A DNA stretch of 64,000 bases from Combretum micranthum (lineage: Eukaryota; Streptophyta; Magnoliopsida; Myrtales; Combretaceae), in the NCBI GenBank assembly GCA_024138025.1, contig JAMXBD010004270.1, forward strand, positions 1-64,000, read 5' to 3'. Position numbers and translations under genes: made by a program. The stretch's first letter is position 1, and the number at the start of each line of letters is the position of its first letter. Below the pieces are notes generated by a model, which did not search any database, was not told where the DNA came from, and worked only from the letters and a program-made list of their open reading frames with translations. This document shows positions 46,990 to 60,738 of this stretch, in pieces.

Positions 46990-48069
46990 ATATATCTTAT
47001 TAATACCACCGCCCAACATACTTTTTTATTCTTTTCTTGTATTGATTTAACAATGCTTAATTAATGTAGTTTCTTTAATCTGTTATTAAAAGTTTGAAGT
47101 TGCTGAATGCTAAATAGCCCAGATGAATTTTCACCTTTCAAATCTTACACTTAATATTTAAAGTTGCTAAATATTTTAAAGTAAAAATTGGATGAAATAT
47201 GAAATTTAATAACTTTTAAATTTTAAATAAATAAATAATAACTGAGATAATGGTTATTCTTGTATGGATATTGTTAGTGTGTCCTCCCCCCTCTCACTCT
47301 TCCCAATTGCCGCCCTGCCCAACTCATCCATTTGAGGCAATTGTTTACACTCAAGCTTCCTTCCATACTCTAATTCTTTGTAAAATATTCGATAAGAAAC
47401 AAAATAAAATAAAAGCTATATGGGCACACAACACAACCGAAAGAGCGACCGCCTTTATTTATTGGTTTACTACTTCCACAGGAATAAAAAATTTTGGAGC
47501 ATTATAATGCATGCATGCCCTTAGCTTGGCTTGTCATTAATCTAAAGTCCTCTGTTTAGTCTATTTGTGTACGAAACAAGAAAAGTAAAAGAAAAAGAGA
47601 TGGAGGGAAAGGCACGGTGGATTTAGCAATAATACAAATGCTACTATTCTAGATTCCTCTTTTCTCTTTTCTTTTTCCAAAAAGCCAGAGTGGTTTGGTT
47701 TGTATAAATTGGTGGACTAAATTGCACATTTATTCTAATATTTTATTTGAATGTTGTCATAAATTTGGGTAATAAATAACAATCAAGAATATTAGACAAA
47801 TTTAAAAAAAAAATACAATATGAATAATAAAACAAATGGTCTTTTATTGGATAATTTAAATATTTTATAATATTTGCTTGTACTATTTTTATGTATATCA
47901 AATAATGGAACAGTTTTATCCTAAAGTTTTATACTTATGTTGTCTAAGAAAACCAAATCTACGTGGTTTGATTTTTTTTAATATAAATATTCATCGACCC
48001 TTTTTATCGAAAGATGAAAGAAAATTTAAGAATGGATTCAATACGATGTGCTTACCTATCTGTTGATTT

Positions 48070-48087
48070 GGGGGGGGGGGCGGGGGG
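48070..48087 (+). repeat. G-run, 11 G then C then 6 G
   Basis: This is a nearly pure guanine tract in a strongly AT-rich region. It could form a G-quadruplex on the plus strand. Confidence 0.9.
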
Positions 48088-50674
48088 AAATGTTGGGAGT
48101 TATTTGTGTGTGAAAGACCTTTTTTCTTTCTCCTTTTTATTTTTTCTCCGATACATATTCGTGTGCATGCGTTATTATTATTTTTTTAATTTTGGATGAT
48201 ATTAATCATATGTTTTATTACTTTAATGAAGATCCGATTGGTTTTAATTGTAAGATCGGAGATGAAGATGAGAATATAGAAAATAATTTACTGATACCAT
48301 GAGATGTGTTCGATTACTTAACTCTAACAACTTCGATGGCTCAATTTAAATATAGACCTCGGATAAAATGACCCAAACATTGATTAATTGTCCACCTTAC
48401 AATGTCAGTACTACAATGGAAATGTCTGTAGAAGGACCGCCTAACTTTTTGAGCAACAACCTTTTTTTTATTTATTGCTTTTAGGTTTAACTGTCTTCTT
48501 CGGTACAAAGTTTCTTCTCCAGGGATATCCCGACTAGATTTCCTCCAACAGCACAATATCATCAATTAGGGTAAGCACATAGGATGGGAAGGATATAACC
48601 TGTACCCAACTATATAAGTTATAAGGTTTTAGATTTGGAATTCGAAATTTATCTTATAACACCTTTTATCCACCCAATACTATATATCCAATATAATGTA
48701 TGGGCTATGTGGTACCCTTTAAAGCATGTTGATTTATTTATGAAATCTTTTTTTTTTTTCTTAAGTTTCAAGTTTATAGTATTTGATATAGTTTCATGTA
48801 ATATATATAACTAACTTAATTTCATACATTCTCTATAAATAGCATATTGAAAGGAATTTTAAATGTAATTTGTTAGTATCACAAGTTCTGTAATATGTAA
48901 AATTTATTTATGAGTAAAAACTGAAACTTACAACAAATATCTGTAGAACGTGTTTATATAATATTAAATAAACCTGTAGCAAATTCCAAAATTTAAAACT
49001 TTGGAGTTATTTGAATGTTCATTAGTCTTAAAAGATAAATAGCAAATTTATATACTTTGAGAGTTCAAGTATATATATATAATTTATAGTATTCTAAAAT
49101 AAAAATAACAAGTGTTTCCAAAATAAAATATATAAATTCTTATATACTAAAAATTTTTGAAATAATTTACAAAATAATAATCTTAATACAAAGTGGCCAT
49201 CAAATAAAAAAGAGTATTGTTATTATTTTATATACATTAACATTATTTTATAATATTTAACAGGATAGATATAAGATATCCTAAAGTATGTACCCTTAAT
49301 ATATTAGAGTACAGGTTCTAGATTGCATTCAATGTATGAAAATCTTAGGCCCAACCCTATGAGAGTAGGTTCCACAAAATCTATAATTAAACCTTATCCT
49401 GTGATCTTTAATACCCACCTGAACCCTACTTGGTTGAGTAAGATCGTAATGCGTATTGTATGATAAAGTTACTCACTCACCCTCACCATGTACAAAGATA
49501 TATAATTTTTATTCAATTCTTTTTCTTTTCTTCTTTCTTTCTTTTTTTCCTCTTGTGATTGTAGTGAGTACACATGAATAAGGTAAAGAAACTTCATTAC
49601 TTTTATTCAGAAAAATATAGGAAATTTCATGACTAAAGTTGGCTCTTTTTTTGGTTAATTTTTTTTTTCTGAAATTGTTGGTGGGCAACCTAATGCATTC
49701 ATTAATGCTCAAAGAAAGAATCTTCCATACATTTTGACACATTTTCTTATTAAAATATAAATAATTCATAATAACTCTCGATGTATACACATTATTAAAA
49801 CAATAGGAGTTTTTAACTCTTAATAACCTCCTTATACATTAATATTACTTATACCTCATTTAATGCTAAGTCAAAACCTAAGAAAACTCTAACATCCATC
49901 CACATTGATTGCGACTAATTTAATAAGTTATTAAATGGCTCAACTTTATACAGATTGTAATTGATCTATTGAAATATCTATTGTATTAACTCTTATGATC
50001 ACTTCAATGATCAAATGACATATGAGACTATCTTAACAATAGCAACTTGGAAATTTAATTTAAATCATATAGAGTTGTACGAAATTTTCTAAACTCGTCT
50101 CCAATCATATAGAATTTTTAGCAGTTGGATGAGTTACTAGATACCTTATAATAATCTGCTTGGTTGCATCTCTACTAGAAATAAGTTTAAGAGGTGTTAA
50201 ATATATTTTGATAAGTTCAAGGGGTGCATTTCCACATTAAGGTAAATTTTGAGGGGTTCTTTTAACTTAAAAGAGTTGTTTATCAATTTATCATATTTTT
50301 AGGGGACTATTGCAACTTAGAAAATTCAAGGATATATCTATGTATATATGAAATTAAAAAAAAAAAAATTCATCGTACCATTATATTTAAAGGAGTAGTG
50401 TATAATGAAATGAAAGGTGAATTAAGGAAGGGGCAGGATTGGAAGGAGAAGTAGATAGTTTTAACTAGCTCAAACATACACGTGACTTTTAAGAGAGTTA
50501 GAAAGCATCAAATATTACAAAAATTGAATTTATCCCTTTATAAATTTAATAATTATGGGGGATTGCAAATAACCCTTTAAACTTTAACTTGTAGGTTGAT
50601 ATATCATTCAAATTTTTAGATGATGCATAAATTTTAATAAAGTGACAACATACAATACTCTTATCATTTCAAGT

Positions 50675-51013
50675 AAAGGTTAAATTAGATAACTAAACTT
50701 TACATGAAAGTTCAATTTAGTTACTTAATAAAAACTTTTGTAGTTATTTTTACTAATTCCTTATCATCGTTTAGTTTGTTTATAGATGAAAAAAAATGTA
50801 GCATATATATCACCGAATTTTCTCTAATGCTCATAACATCATCTAGCCGATAGACCTTTTTTCAAGCCAATAAAGAGAAGTAAATGATGTTCGTAAGGTA
50901 GTAAAAATAGTCACGAAACTTCAATTAAGTATTAAATTAATTACTTCAATGTTAATGTACCAAATCAAAATTTTATGTAAAGTTTAGATAACAAATTTGA
51001 CATTTTTCTTATT
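50675..51013. mobile_element. Decayed foldback element, Mutator-like in form
   Basis: GGTTAAATTAGATAACTAAAC, then TTACATGAAA at the left, pairs with the complement of the right end (GTCAAATTTGTTATCTAAAC, TTACATAAAA). Further in, GTAGTTATTTTTACTA pairs with GTGACTATTTTTACTA. No convincing target duplication is seen, so the edges are approximate. Confidence 0.5.
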
Positions 51014-51515
51014 CGTTTAGTTTAAAAAATAATAAAAACTTAGAATAAAAGCTTAGAGAGTATTAAAATACACTATGATAAATCCAAGGGAGCATTCTAG
51101 AATTAATGTTAAAGTTTATAGACTTGTTTTCAACTTATAAGGCATATATGTCAACTTATCAAAATATAAGAGGAATATTTGTAATTTTTAAAGGTTCAGT
51201 AGCATACCATATAAATGTTAAAATTTAGGAGATTATTTATATTTTTATTTCCTAATTTTATCATTTGAATTGTATTGTATTATTATATTTGTACCGATAT
51301 TACTTGAAATATTTAAAATTATGAAAATCTCTTATTTTTTAAAAAGTCAATACCTAATAAACTTATTTCCACCTTTAATTTTTAAAAGTCACCACCTCAA
51401 CTTGATTTTAAGTTGTCTAAGTATTGACTTTTAAGACAAAAAAACATGGATTAGATTTGAGATGCCCTTATACTCTCCTTATTTTTAACAAATATCAAAA
51501 CACCCCCCTTTAACC

Positions 51516-51965
51516 AAACCACTTTTGCCTTTCGGTTTAATTAAATTTTATGATTATGTTTATTTAATTTGTCCTAAAGATTGGCAATGGCGATTCGTCA
51601 TTGGAGCAGGACCCACCGAAAGATACGGTCGTGGGGTTGGAGCGAGCCCTGGGGCGGTCAATGCGGACACGGATTTTTATTTTTTTCCTTTCCTGTGTTC
51701 CCTGCCACGCGATTAGTCCTTCACGCGCTTATATAATAATATTAAAGTTATTTAGTGGGTCCCATAGTTGTGGACTCTTGAGAGCAGTCATGAAAAAGTA
51801 CAAAAGTACGAGAGCACGTAACAGGTAGCGCGTGACAAGTCTGAGAGTGGCCGTAGAATGAAAGCCGGGAGGGGGGGACAGAGCGCCCCGTAATTCGTGC
51901 GCTTTCTAGTTTATTTTATGAGAAACGATGCACCGACTCGTTGCAGGCGCACGTGCACACGTGAC
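51516..51965. promoter_or_regulatory. GC- and CpG-rich island with paired G-boxes
   Basis: This block stands out from its surroundings by many CpG steps (CCACGCG, CACGCGCTTATATAA, GTAGCGCGTGAC, GCGCCCCG). It contains two G-boxes CACGTG at 51950-51955 and 51958-51963, two bases apart, the arrangement seen in ABA- or light-responsive plant promoters. A TATA-like TTATATAA lies at 51729-51736. No open frame downstream on either strand is recognisable, so it may be a promoter whose gene is lost, or captured DNA. A coding role is not supported. Confidence 0.4.
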
Positions 51966-52649
51966 TTCTCAATCTAAAAACACCCCTTTATTTAAAAAAA
52001 AATATTGAAAGTTTTGATAAAAAAAGAATAATTATAAACATTTAAAGTGTGTCTCGGGTCCTTTATTAATCTCCCAAGTAAATTCTTTTTTTTTTTAAAC
52101 TTTTATTCAATATATTTAAATGAAAAAACTGGTTGAGTATTATTTTTTAACTAAACTCCGTTTAATCTCAGTATGGAACAGGTAGGTGAACGATTTATAT
52201 TTATTATAATTAGAATCAAAATTCTTAATATTTTTATAAACTAATTTTTATAACTATTTTAATAATAATAATATTATGGACAAAAACATCTTGAATGGTA
52301 GAAGTTCCCTTTCCTTTAAAAGGTCAGTTCTTTGGATCACCACACAAATACCGACATATTTCACGTATCTCAACCAAGTTCTTGATTCAGAAAATTGAGA
52401 TAGCCATATCTTATCGTACCCAAGCTCTACTATCGATGTATTTTTCATTTTTAAGAATTTTGTACTAACTGGTACAATGCATGTACTCGACTAACCCTAG
52501 TTCTTCTTATCTTCTAATTTTATTTGTGTGGGAGGAAAATTCGATGGTGTATTTAGCAAATCAGATTCATATTTTATCATAATTATATTATATTAAAATA
52601 TTTGTATACTAATTATTGTATTCAATGATTAGATGAATGGGTTAGATAC
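51966..52649. other. AT-rich non-coding stretch
   Basis: No recognisable gene or bounded repeat. The minus-strand frame 52254-52448 has no motif. Confidence 0.45.
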
Positions 52650-53077
52650 TCGGACTGTAATCGAATAGAATTGCTAGATTCGACTTGAGTTCGACTCGAA
52701 AGTTTAAAGTTGGAGTTTGGTTCAAGTTTAATTGAGCTTAATATTTTAAGTTTAAGTTCGGCTCCAAATAAAATTATATAATTTCGAGTTCAACTCGATT
52801 AAGTTTGTTTAGGCTTGATTTATTAAAAAATATATTTTAAATTCTAATTAAAATAATATTAATACCTGAACTGAATTTGAATTCGATTAAAATTTATGCT
52901 TGATTAGGCTCGCAAACTAATCGAACTAAAAATATAAAGTTCGAGTTTAGCTCAATAAACTATTTGAATAGTTCGAATTTGAGTTTGATTTGGCTATTCT
53001 CGAATTAAACTCGAATAAATATCGAATCAAACTCTAATACTTTGTAAGTGAGCTTAGTTCATAAGCTTGCAATCCTA
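52650..53077. mobile_element. Decayed hAT-type element of the TAGGATTGCAA group
   Basis: The right end, inverted, reads TAGGATTGCAAGC. The left end TCGGACTGTAATCG matches it imperfectly. Subterminal DNA is dense in TTCGAGTT, AACTCGA and GAGCT words. The same word set and a TAGGGTTGCAAACGAGC end mark the element at 63628, so both belong to one group. No target duplication is discernible. Confidence 0.55.
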
Positions 53078-53173
53078 GATAGTCTCTTAAAGGTATAATA
53101 GAAGTTCCTTATGTAATAATAAGGAATTTATAAATAGATTTTTTTAAAAACTCCTTACCAAGCATCCATTTTT

Positions 53174-53405
53174 GGGTCCATTTTGATAGTCTATTTTTCA
53201 TCTGTATCTGTATCTATATCAAAATAATATGTGTAAATATATCTGATTTGTATCTATAATTTATCTATATTTAATCTATTTGATCTTTTAATGAGAACTA
53301 AAACTATTTTTTTATCCATATCTATTTTTTGATAAACCATTTTGTTAGAAAAAAGTTTGAAGAAAGTATCTATATCTATAATCTGCGAATAAATAAACAT
53401 ACCCC
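53174..53405. mobile_element. MITE of the GTCTATTTGG family, copy 5
   Basis: It runs from GGGTCCATTTTGATAGTCTA to ATAAACATACCCC. It is collinear with copy 6 over its whole length, sharing TGTGTAAATAT, TTTAATGAGAA, AAAGTTTGAA and ATCTATATCTATAATCTG. Confidence 0.65.
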
Positions 53406-56400
53406 ACATCTGCCAATGAAATCTTTTTGACAAGTCCACAATCATTAATATATATAACATTATCAGGGCACATTTTCTCATGGTTAAAAGATCAAAATAT
53501 TTATAATGCTTATTGATTGATTGATTGATTTTATTAGAAAAGCATGTGATTGGTATTCAAAACGTGGATTTTTGTAAACCTCTTGCACCATGTTGGAATG
53601 AGGGAAAATAATGATGTTGAAAAGAAAGCAAAATGAATGAAATGTAAAGGAAACGAAATAGAGGGAAGTAATCCATTCATGTTTTTTAACTTATTTGGAC
53701 AGAGAAAATAAAAAGGGATAAAATCTTTAAAATAATATTTTAAAATAAAATTACCTATTGTACTCTAAAATATAACAAGAATATAGAAAGAAAGATCATT
53801 ATTGGAATTTCAGTGCTCGCCCTTCCTAATCACTCTACTATGGGGAGGGAAAAAAAGTTGCACCAGTTTAAGGTTTTTAACTTCTTTGTGTTCTTCATCA
53901 TCATCTTCCACATTCTTAAAACCTCGTTATAAATTTTATGTTGTTTGCTTTCTAAATCGTTTCTATTCCTTTTTTATAAGATTAAATTTTTAGAAACACG
54001 CTAATGGAACATTGTAATTTCCGCTTCTTTTTCTTTGAACTTTCGTTTCTTTGACCATAAGGAGCACAATTGCTTTTCGATTAGATAAAAGTCCAGGGGG
54101 AACAGAGCTTTGTGTGCTATGAGTGAAGGGAATAGGGTGAGCTTATTCATGGAATAAAATAAATGCTTTTTAAGTATCGTGTGCCTTAAAACGTTTTATC
54201 ATTCACTTCATCTTCCTCTATTTGGAAAAAGTTGAACTTTACAAATCATCTATAGATAATGCACGTACGAACCGGCATAATGTGGTGTAACTCTGCCAAT
54301 AATAAGGATGATTTGATTAATCACATAAAGATAAAAATATAGAAAAATTAACTTATTATTGATGCGTTCAACCTTTCTATAATTGTCTCTCCTCCATCCT
54401 ACATTCTCACTCTTAGTCATTTCTTATGCCTACTTCCACGTCTCTTCTTTTCTCTGGTGGTACATATAGCATGAGATGCATATCATGTGCACATGAATAC
54501 TATAATCGGATCTACCCTACTGTAAATTTAAATAACATAATAGTAAAATATAAAAAGTTAATGAAACACGATAATAAAGATAAAATTACTTCTAATATTC
54601 AACAATAATACTCAAAGTCTCTCATAAACTCATTCAATGGCAAAAGATATAAACTAGTTGTTTGTTATGTGACTTGGCCTATATAAAATTACCCAACCAT
54701 CTACCATAATATATGTCTTTAGCATTTATATGATTTTTCTTTCTTTTTTAGAATTGAAGTCCAAATATAATGTTATGTTTTGTTCATTATTATATGTAAT
54801 AACTTTGTCAAGGTGAGTATAAAGTATGTGCAATTAATATTCTATTAACTTAAAATAACGGTTTTAAATAATACATATCATATATACCTCGTATTAAAAC
54901 TTATTTTATCCTATGTGATAAGTTCTTGAAAATTATACATATAACATTTTCTATGACTTTAAATACCCATTTGAGACTTATCCACTTAAATGGGTTATTA
55001 TAGGGTATAGGATATATTAAGTTTACCCATTACCCTTATTTATATGCTTGAAATGTAAAACATAATAACGTAAATGGAAAACACATAAGTGGCCTAATGA
55101 GAGTATAAATAACACAATAAAACGAAAGAGAATACATAGTAGTCGAGGACAAATTAACTTTCTTTCTTCTCACAACACTTGTCAAAGGTTGGTTTGGTCT
55201 TGACTTAGTCGACTAACTTGATTGACCTTGCTTATGGTCCTTTAAAACGGCCTTGCCTTGATTTGTCTTGTCCAGGTCAAGTATTGACACCTCCAATAGT
55301 ATGATCCTACTTGGAATTGTTTAGGACTCTGAATTGTATTTTGGATTATCTAGTTTAAATAGAATTTAAAATTTTTAGGCCTAAGCAAAACTTCTATTCA
55401 AAATGAAATTGACTAATTAAGTCTATCTTGTTTAGTACTAATGCAAAGATGAAATATAAAAAGAGAAAGAAAAACTAATTGATTTTTTTTTTTTTAGCTT
55501 TCAAGGGAGAGGGTTTAATTTCCGAAATTTGTAAGACTTTTATATCTTTTCTGGGGTGAAAATTGCATGAGGAAAACACAACTAATATATTTGTCATAGC
55601 ACATGATAAGATTAAAAAGAAAAAAGAATGAATATTCTAATACGAAAAATCAGAAAAAAATAATAAAAGAATATCTAAACGAAAGGACCAAGATGGCCAA
55701 GACCAAGAGGCCTGCAATTTTGTAACTTGTGCTTCCTTAAGGAAAAGATAAAAGTTGTTCCCCCATGTAGACGGTTTTCTTGCTTAAATCCCTGGGCACC
55801 GTCAAATTTCCCCCGTTCGGTTCCACTTCTCTCGGCTCTTTGTTTCACTTTACGAGTAAAAGGACTCTTAACCTATTTATTTTTAACAATATCCTTTATT
55901 GAATTTACCCTCCCATTGCAAGATTTACCGAATCTTATTGTTACCACTAGGCATGCTACCAATCTTTTTTAAAGAGATATATGTGCTCCAGCTATTAGTT
56001 GGATATGCCTAGACCTTTCAATTTATTTATTTATTTTTTCTGAAGTGAACATTGTCTTTTCATACTTTAATATATATATATATATATATATGTATGTATT
56101 CTTTAAATTACCATTACAATTGTTACCAAAAGTACTATGAATTGAGACAATCTTGAACCTTAGTGATTGCTTAAACGTATTCATTGGTTTTAATTATAAA
56201 AAGATGAAAACTAGAAATTTAGGAGGATTTATTACACATCAATTAAAGTTTTAGCCCCTTTTTAATAATTCACTCATTAAACAATGGGTATTATTGATAT
56301 GAAGATTCATCATGTTGGAAAGTATGTGTGCAGCAAAGTCATGTGCGTCATGTGATTAGAGATGAGTGACACAAACGGTCAAAACACAATTAAGAATAAT

Positions 56401-57554
56401 ACTTTAAGTAAGATATTATAGAAAAGGATCAAGACCAAGGAATACACAATCTCAGCATAGCAAGACACTTATGTGATAACCCAATGAGCATATAACATAT
56501 ATCATGGTTGTTAATCTTTCAAGAAGCATCAGCTTAAAAACAATAAACTTTTATCATTAATCTCGAGTCCGATTCTCGATACTCTAAAGCTTAGTAGCTA
56601 GCTATGTCTTTCACAAAGTGAAAGTTAAGTGTATTTATAATATTAGCAATCAATAATCACCATCAAATCATTTTAATAACGAAAGCATGTGGTTAATTAG
56701 GGTTTTTTAGACTTATTTATAAACTTCAGAAGATACATGTTTAAGCCCAAATTTGAAGAGATCATGAACTTTTCAAAATTGTTAAAATTAAACAAAGTTA
56801 GTGTTATTGCATTTGTCTGAATCAATCAATCTAAAACTCCTTATATTATCCCATAATATAGGCTTAACATTTTTAATGGTATAGCCAATCTAAATAATTA
56901 TTCCAATAGAACAAAATTAAAATTAACTTTCACGTGTTTTGAAAAGAAATAAACTGAATTGGGGTATTACAGTTCCATATTAGTAATACAGATTCACCCA
57001 TTATTGAACTCAAAAGTGTGGATTTTCTACGTCGAGCTTGGACTTCGAGCTAAAATGTGTGTTAATTTCTATGGACTCCATCTAGTATGATCATTAAAGC
57101 CATCTTAGCATTCAAAGCAGAATCTAGCTTTTCAAATTCCTGGCCATGTTCCACGTGAAACTATAATCATCAATTTATACGTAACTAAATCTTAAAAGTT
57201 GTGACTCTAAATCTCCATGAGTTAATATCAATTAATTTCAAAGTAGATCTTAAAGTTGTGGATAAAAAAAAAAAGTGTAACGTTTTTATTATTTGTCTGT
57301 TTTTTTTTTCTTTTAGCTATTACAACAGAAAGGATTGATTCAAATCCGGTATTTCAAGAGATCAGAGGTGAAAGCATTAGGTTATAAGGTTATTTACTTT
57401 TTTTTTCTTATTCGAAAATGATTTTGGATATTGAATTATCTATATCCCATATTGATTATGCTGAGTATGATAAAGTATAATAGAATAGATTCTAAAAATA
57501 AATTTTAATTATAAAATATACGATGGCTAGGCATGAAGAAACTTTCAAAGCTTA
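53406..57554. other. AT-rich non-coding stretch
   Basis: No gene recognised. Positions 55730-55960 are GC-elevated with an open plus-strand frame (55727-55972) that I do not recognise. A GATT repeat occurs at about 53514-53529 and an (AT)n run at 56070-56094. Words like GGGTATAGG and TACCCATTACCC near 55000-55035 hint at a hAT remnant without clear ends. Confidence 0.35.
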
Positions 57555-57780
57555 GGGTCTATTTGGATGGTCTGTTTTTCAATTGTATTTATATCTTTTT
57601 CAAAGTGATATGTGTAAATATGACCGATTATATTTGTATTTTTCTTATAGTTAATTTATTTAATCTTTTAATGAGAATTGCCAATTTTTTTTTATCTATC
57701 TAATTCTCTATAATTAATTTGTTAAAAAAAGTTTGAAAAAAATATCTATATCTGTAATCTGTCAACAAATAAACAGGTCC
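57555..57780. mobile_element. MITE of the GTCTATTTGG family, copy 6
   Basis: It starts GGGTCTATTTGGATGGTCTG and, inverted, ends GGACCTGTTTATTTGTTGAC. It is 226 bp long and flanked by TA on both sides. The interior is AT-rich with no reading frame. Duplication length and ends do not settle the superfamily (Stowaway- or PIF-like). Confidence 0.65.
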
Positions 57781-57782
57781 TA

Positions 57783-59368
57783 AATCTACTTCTATTTAAG
57801 ATAAACGGCCTTGGAAAATAAATTTTATAAAAGTAAACATTTTTATAAGTCCTACAAGGGTATCTTAGGTTCTTATTTTTTAATACGGGAAATATCGTAA
57901 TTGTGTTTTTTATCCTTTTACTATCTTTCAAAAGCTTTTCCTTTAAAAAAAATATAGAAAGCTAAAAAAGCTCATCAAAGAAAATCCTAATAAGTTGAAC
58001 TTGGAACCTTCTAGATTTTTTCCATATAAACTTTACACTCTTTTACTATTAAAATAGAAACTAGAAACCCCCAAAACTTAAACCTATCAGGACCTTAGTT
58101 CATATATATTTTATGATTTTAAATTTCACAAAACAATAAAAATGACACTTTCGTCAAATAAAATAAAAGTAATTGTTAAACTAGGTAGTTCAATTTTTCA
58201 TTTTCTAAATCATTTTCATTTTTTAAAATTTTTTTATTCTTTTTCATGCTTCATTTTTTCTCCTATTTTTCATAATGATAAAAGTAAGGTCCAAATTCAT
58301 CTTTCTAAAGACCTAGAGTCTAAGCTGTTAAATTTCTAGGTTCTTTGTCTTTTTTGTTAACCCCTAAATTATTAGTAAGCCAATTTTACAAGCATCATTC
58401 ACCTACTTTGTACGATAGTAAGGAATTGGGAATACTTGTAGACATAGGGAAAATCCGAATCGTTCGTGTATATTATAATTCTTAAATTGATTATAAAAAA
58501 ATTAAAAAAATTTATCACGATTGAAATAAATCTCAACGATATAACTTAGTTTCATTATTAAAAAAAAAAAAGGAAAATCCTAGAGTTATTCACCGTCTTC
58601 CAACATTTTCTAACCTATATATAAGTTCGATGCTTCCAAGATCATAAATTATTTTCCTAAGATGAAAAGTGAAAATAAGAAAAGCATTGAAGGATTACCG
58701 AATCTGATCATTACTGATTTACCACTGCAAGCATATTTCGTTCTCTTTTTTTACCGATTTAACAATACGATAACTATTTTACCATCCTACTCGGGAAAAA
58801 ACAAAAGGAACAGTATACACAACGACAAAAAAGCAACAGTTGAAGAAAGAAATCATAAAAATAGAAAAAGAAAAAAAGCACAAAGAAAGAGAGAGAGAGA
58901 GAGAGAACCACAGTCCCACGGACTGTTAATAAAATAATAATTATGACTATACACTGTTAACAACTTCAATGTTTAAACTTTCTTGTATACAAAGAAAAGT
59001 GGACATTAAAATTAAATATTTTGCTTTTTATTTGATTTTTTTATTTTTATGCTAACATTAAATTGAATAATAATAAATAAATTTATTAAAATGATGATAT
59101 TAGATATATTTAATTACATGATTCACAAAATATGATAGTAATATATTTGATTATATATTATAATCAAATTTACTAAAATAATCAATTAATCAATTTAAAG
59201 AAAGAAAAAGAATCTAGAAAAAAAATTCAATTATGATGAAACCCTCCTCCAGTTTAGTTACTAAGGCTAATCAGAAGCTAAAATGTGTCAAATAGGAAAT
59301 TAATGGATTTATCAAAATTATTATTTTAAAAATAAAGATAACAAACATACAACAATTCAAATAAAAAG
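57783..59368. other. AT-rich non-coding stretch
   Basis: No gene recognised. A (GA)n run lies at 58888-58905. The open frames at 58142-58339 and 58662-58937 are low-complexity translations. Confidence 0.45.
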
Positions 59369-60703
59369 TGTAAAGACCAACATGCTAAATTCTCAAATTA
59401 AGCACACCAAGTCCCCAACCTCGTATAATCTTACGAATTATACGTAAGGTTGTCTTAAAAGAAGGTGTTTATGTTGACCATTACTATTCAATTTTAGGTT
59501 ATGAAATCATTTAGTTAGATTTTGACAACAACTGATTTAGCAACAAAAAATAAACTTTAATAAAAACATTTCTACATAAAAAATTTCAAACTTCCACTAT
59601 TACAAGTGGAAAAACTTTCACTTAAACAAATCTTTACAAAAGCTTATTTACAAAACATGGCCACTGACAAGCCCTTAAATGAAAATACAGATTTATAAAT
59701 AAATCCAATCTTTTATAAAACAAAACAAAGAAAAAACAAAATACAAATATATCTCGGTCTATTACATTTCACTCATCTCTCAAATCTTCAAATTCGCCGA
59801 TGCCCGAGACAAACATCATCACATCAACAACAACAACAAAAATAAGAACAACAACATCAACGGCCTCCACATCATCATCAAATCATCATCTCATTACTCA
59901 TTTTCATCATCAACAACAACTTCATCAAAAAAAGATAAACATAAACATGAATGAGCCGGAGCTTAGTATACATAACGCAATCACACACGGAGTGGCACGC
60001 AAGCTTAACTAAATGCAATGGATCAATCCACAAGTTATTATCTTTCCATTAAAATAAACAAATCAACAATGGAGCACTCACACTTCGGAACAAGCCAATA
60101 GGAATCTGGGGTCCTAAGTAACAGCAGCTGCTCAGAGAGTCGATATAGATAGACCGGATATCTATATCTCCTATATATAACCGATAAAGAATATTAATAG
60201 CATCATCTAGGGTTCACACTCCTTTATACACTTCACTTATCCTGGTCTATAACATCAATTAGTTCAACGGTCCCATACCTGTGAACTAAAACATATTATT
60301 TCCTTCCGAGCCTAAGTAAAAAATATACCGATACAGTTAGCCATATTGGCTACCCACTTAGCCCTTAAGATAAACCACCATTGCATCATGGTGAACCATT
60401 GCATCATAGATTTGAGTCATTATATCATAACAAAGATTGGACTAAGTGCTAAACTACCATGCCATTGCATCATGACAAGGTTGTCGTTCCCCAGATCCTT
60501 CAACGACGTAAAGCACAACCAACACTTATTAATTATTAAGCCCTTTAAGTTCTTAATCCATTTAGGATGCCTATCCTATCAATCATCACGCAAGTTACTG
60601 CATACTTTGAATATGAAATCTAAACATAGCCCCGGAAGGAATTTCAGAAGATAATCCAGAATATAAATCAGATATCCATCATTGTTTAAGAAAGAACTCA
60701 TAT

Positions 60704-60705
<2 letters not shown>

Positions 60706-60734
<29 letters not shown>

Positions 60735-60738
60735 CTAA
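60706..60738. repeat. (TAAAC)n microsatellite
   Basis: Six to seven pentanucleotide units occur in a row inside long LTR copy C. Confidence 0.95.

Larger units (their letters stand above)
46990..51515. other. AT-rich non-coding stretch
   Basis: No gene recognised. At 48590-48760 and 49290-49480, words such as GGGTAAGC, TAACCTGTACCC, CCCAACCC and CACCTGAACCC suggest decayed hAT-like ends. A possible right end GGTTGCATCTCTA lies at about 50160-50172. None of these has a matching duplication. The Mutator-like foldback at 50675-51013 and the G-run at 48070 are listed separately. Confidence 0.35.

Noticed and set aside
59800..60654. Open frames rich in Thr/Ser/His/Asn (59800-60012) and a frame of 102 codons (60346-60654)
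   Set aside because: Both fall inside long LTR copy C, and the matching part of copy B does not preserve the frames. The first is a translation of CAT/CAA simple repeats.
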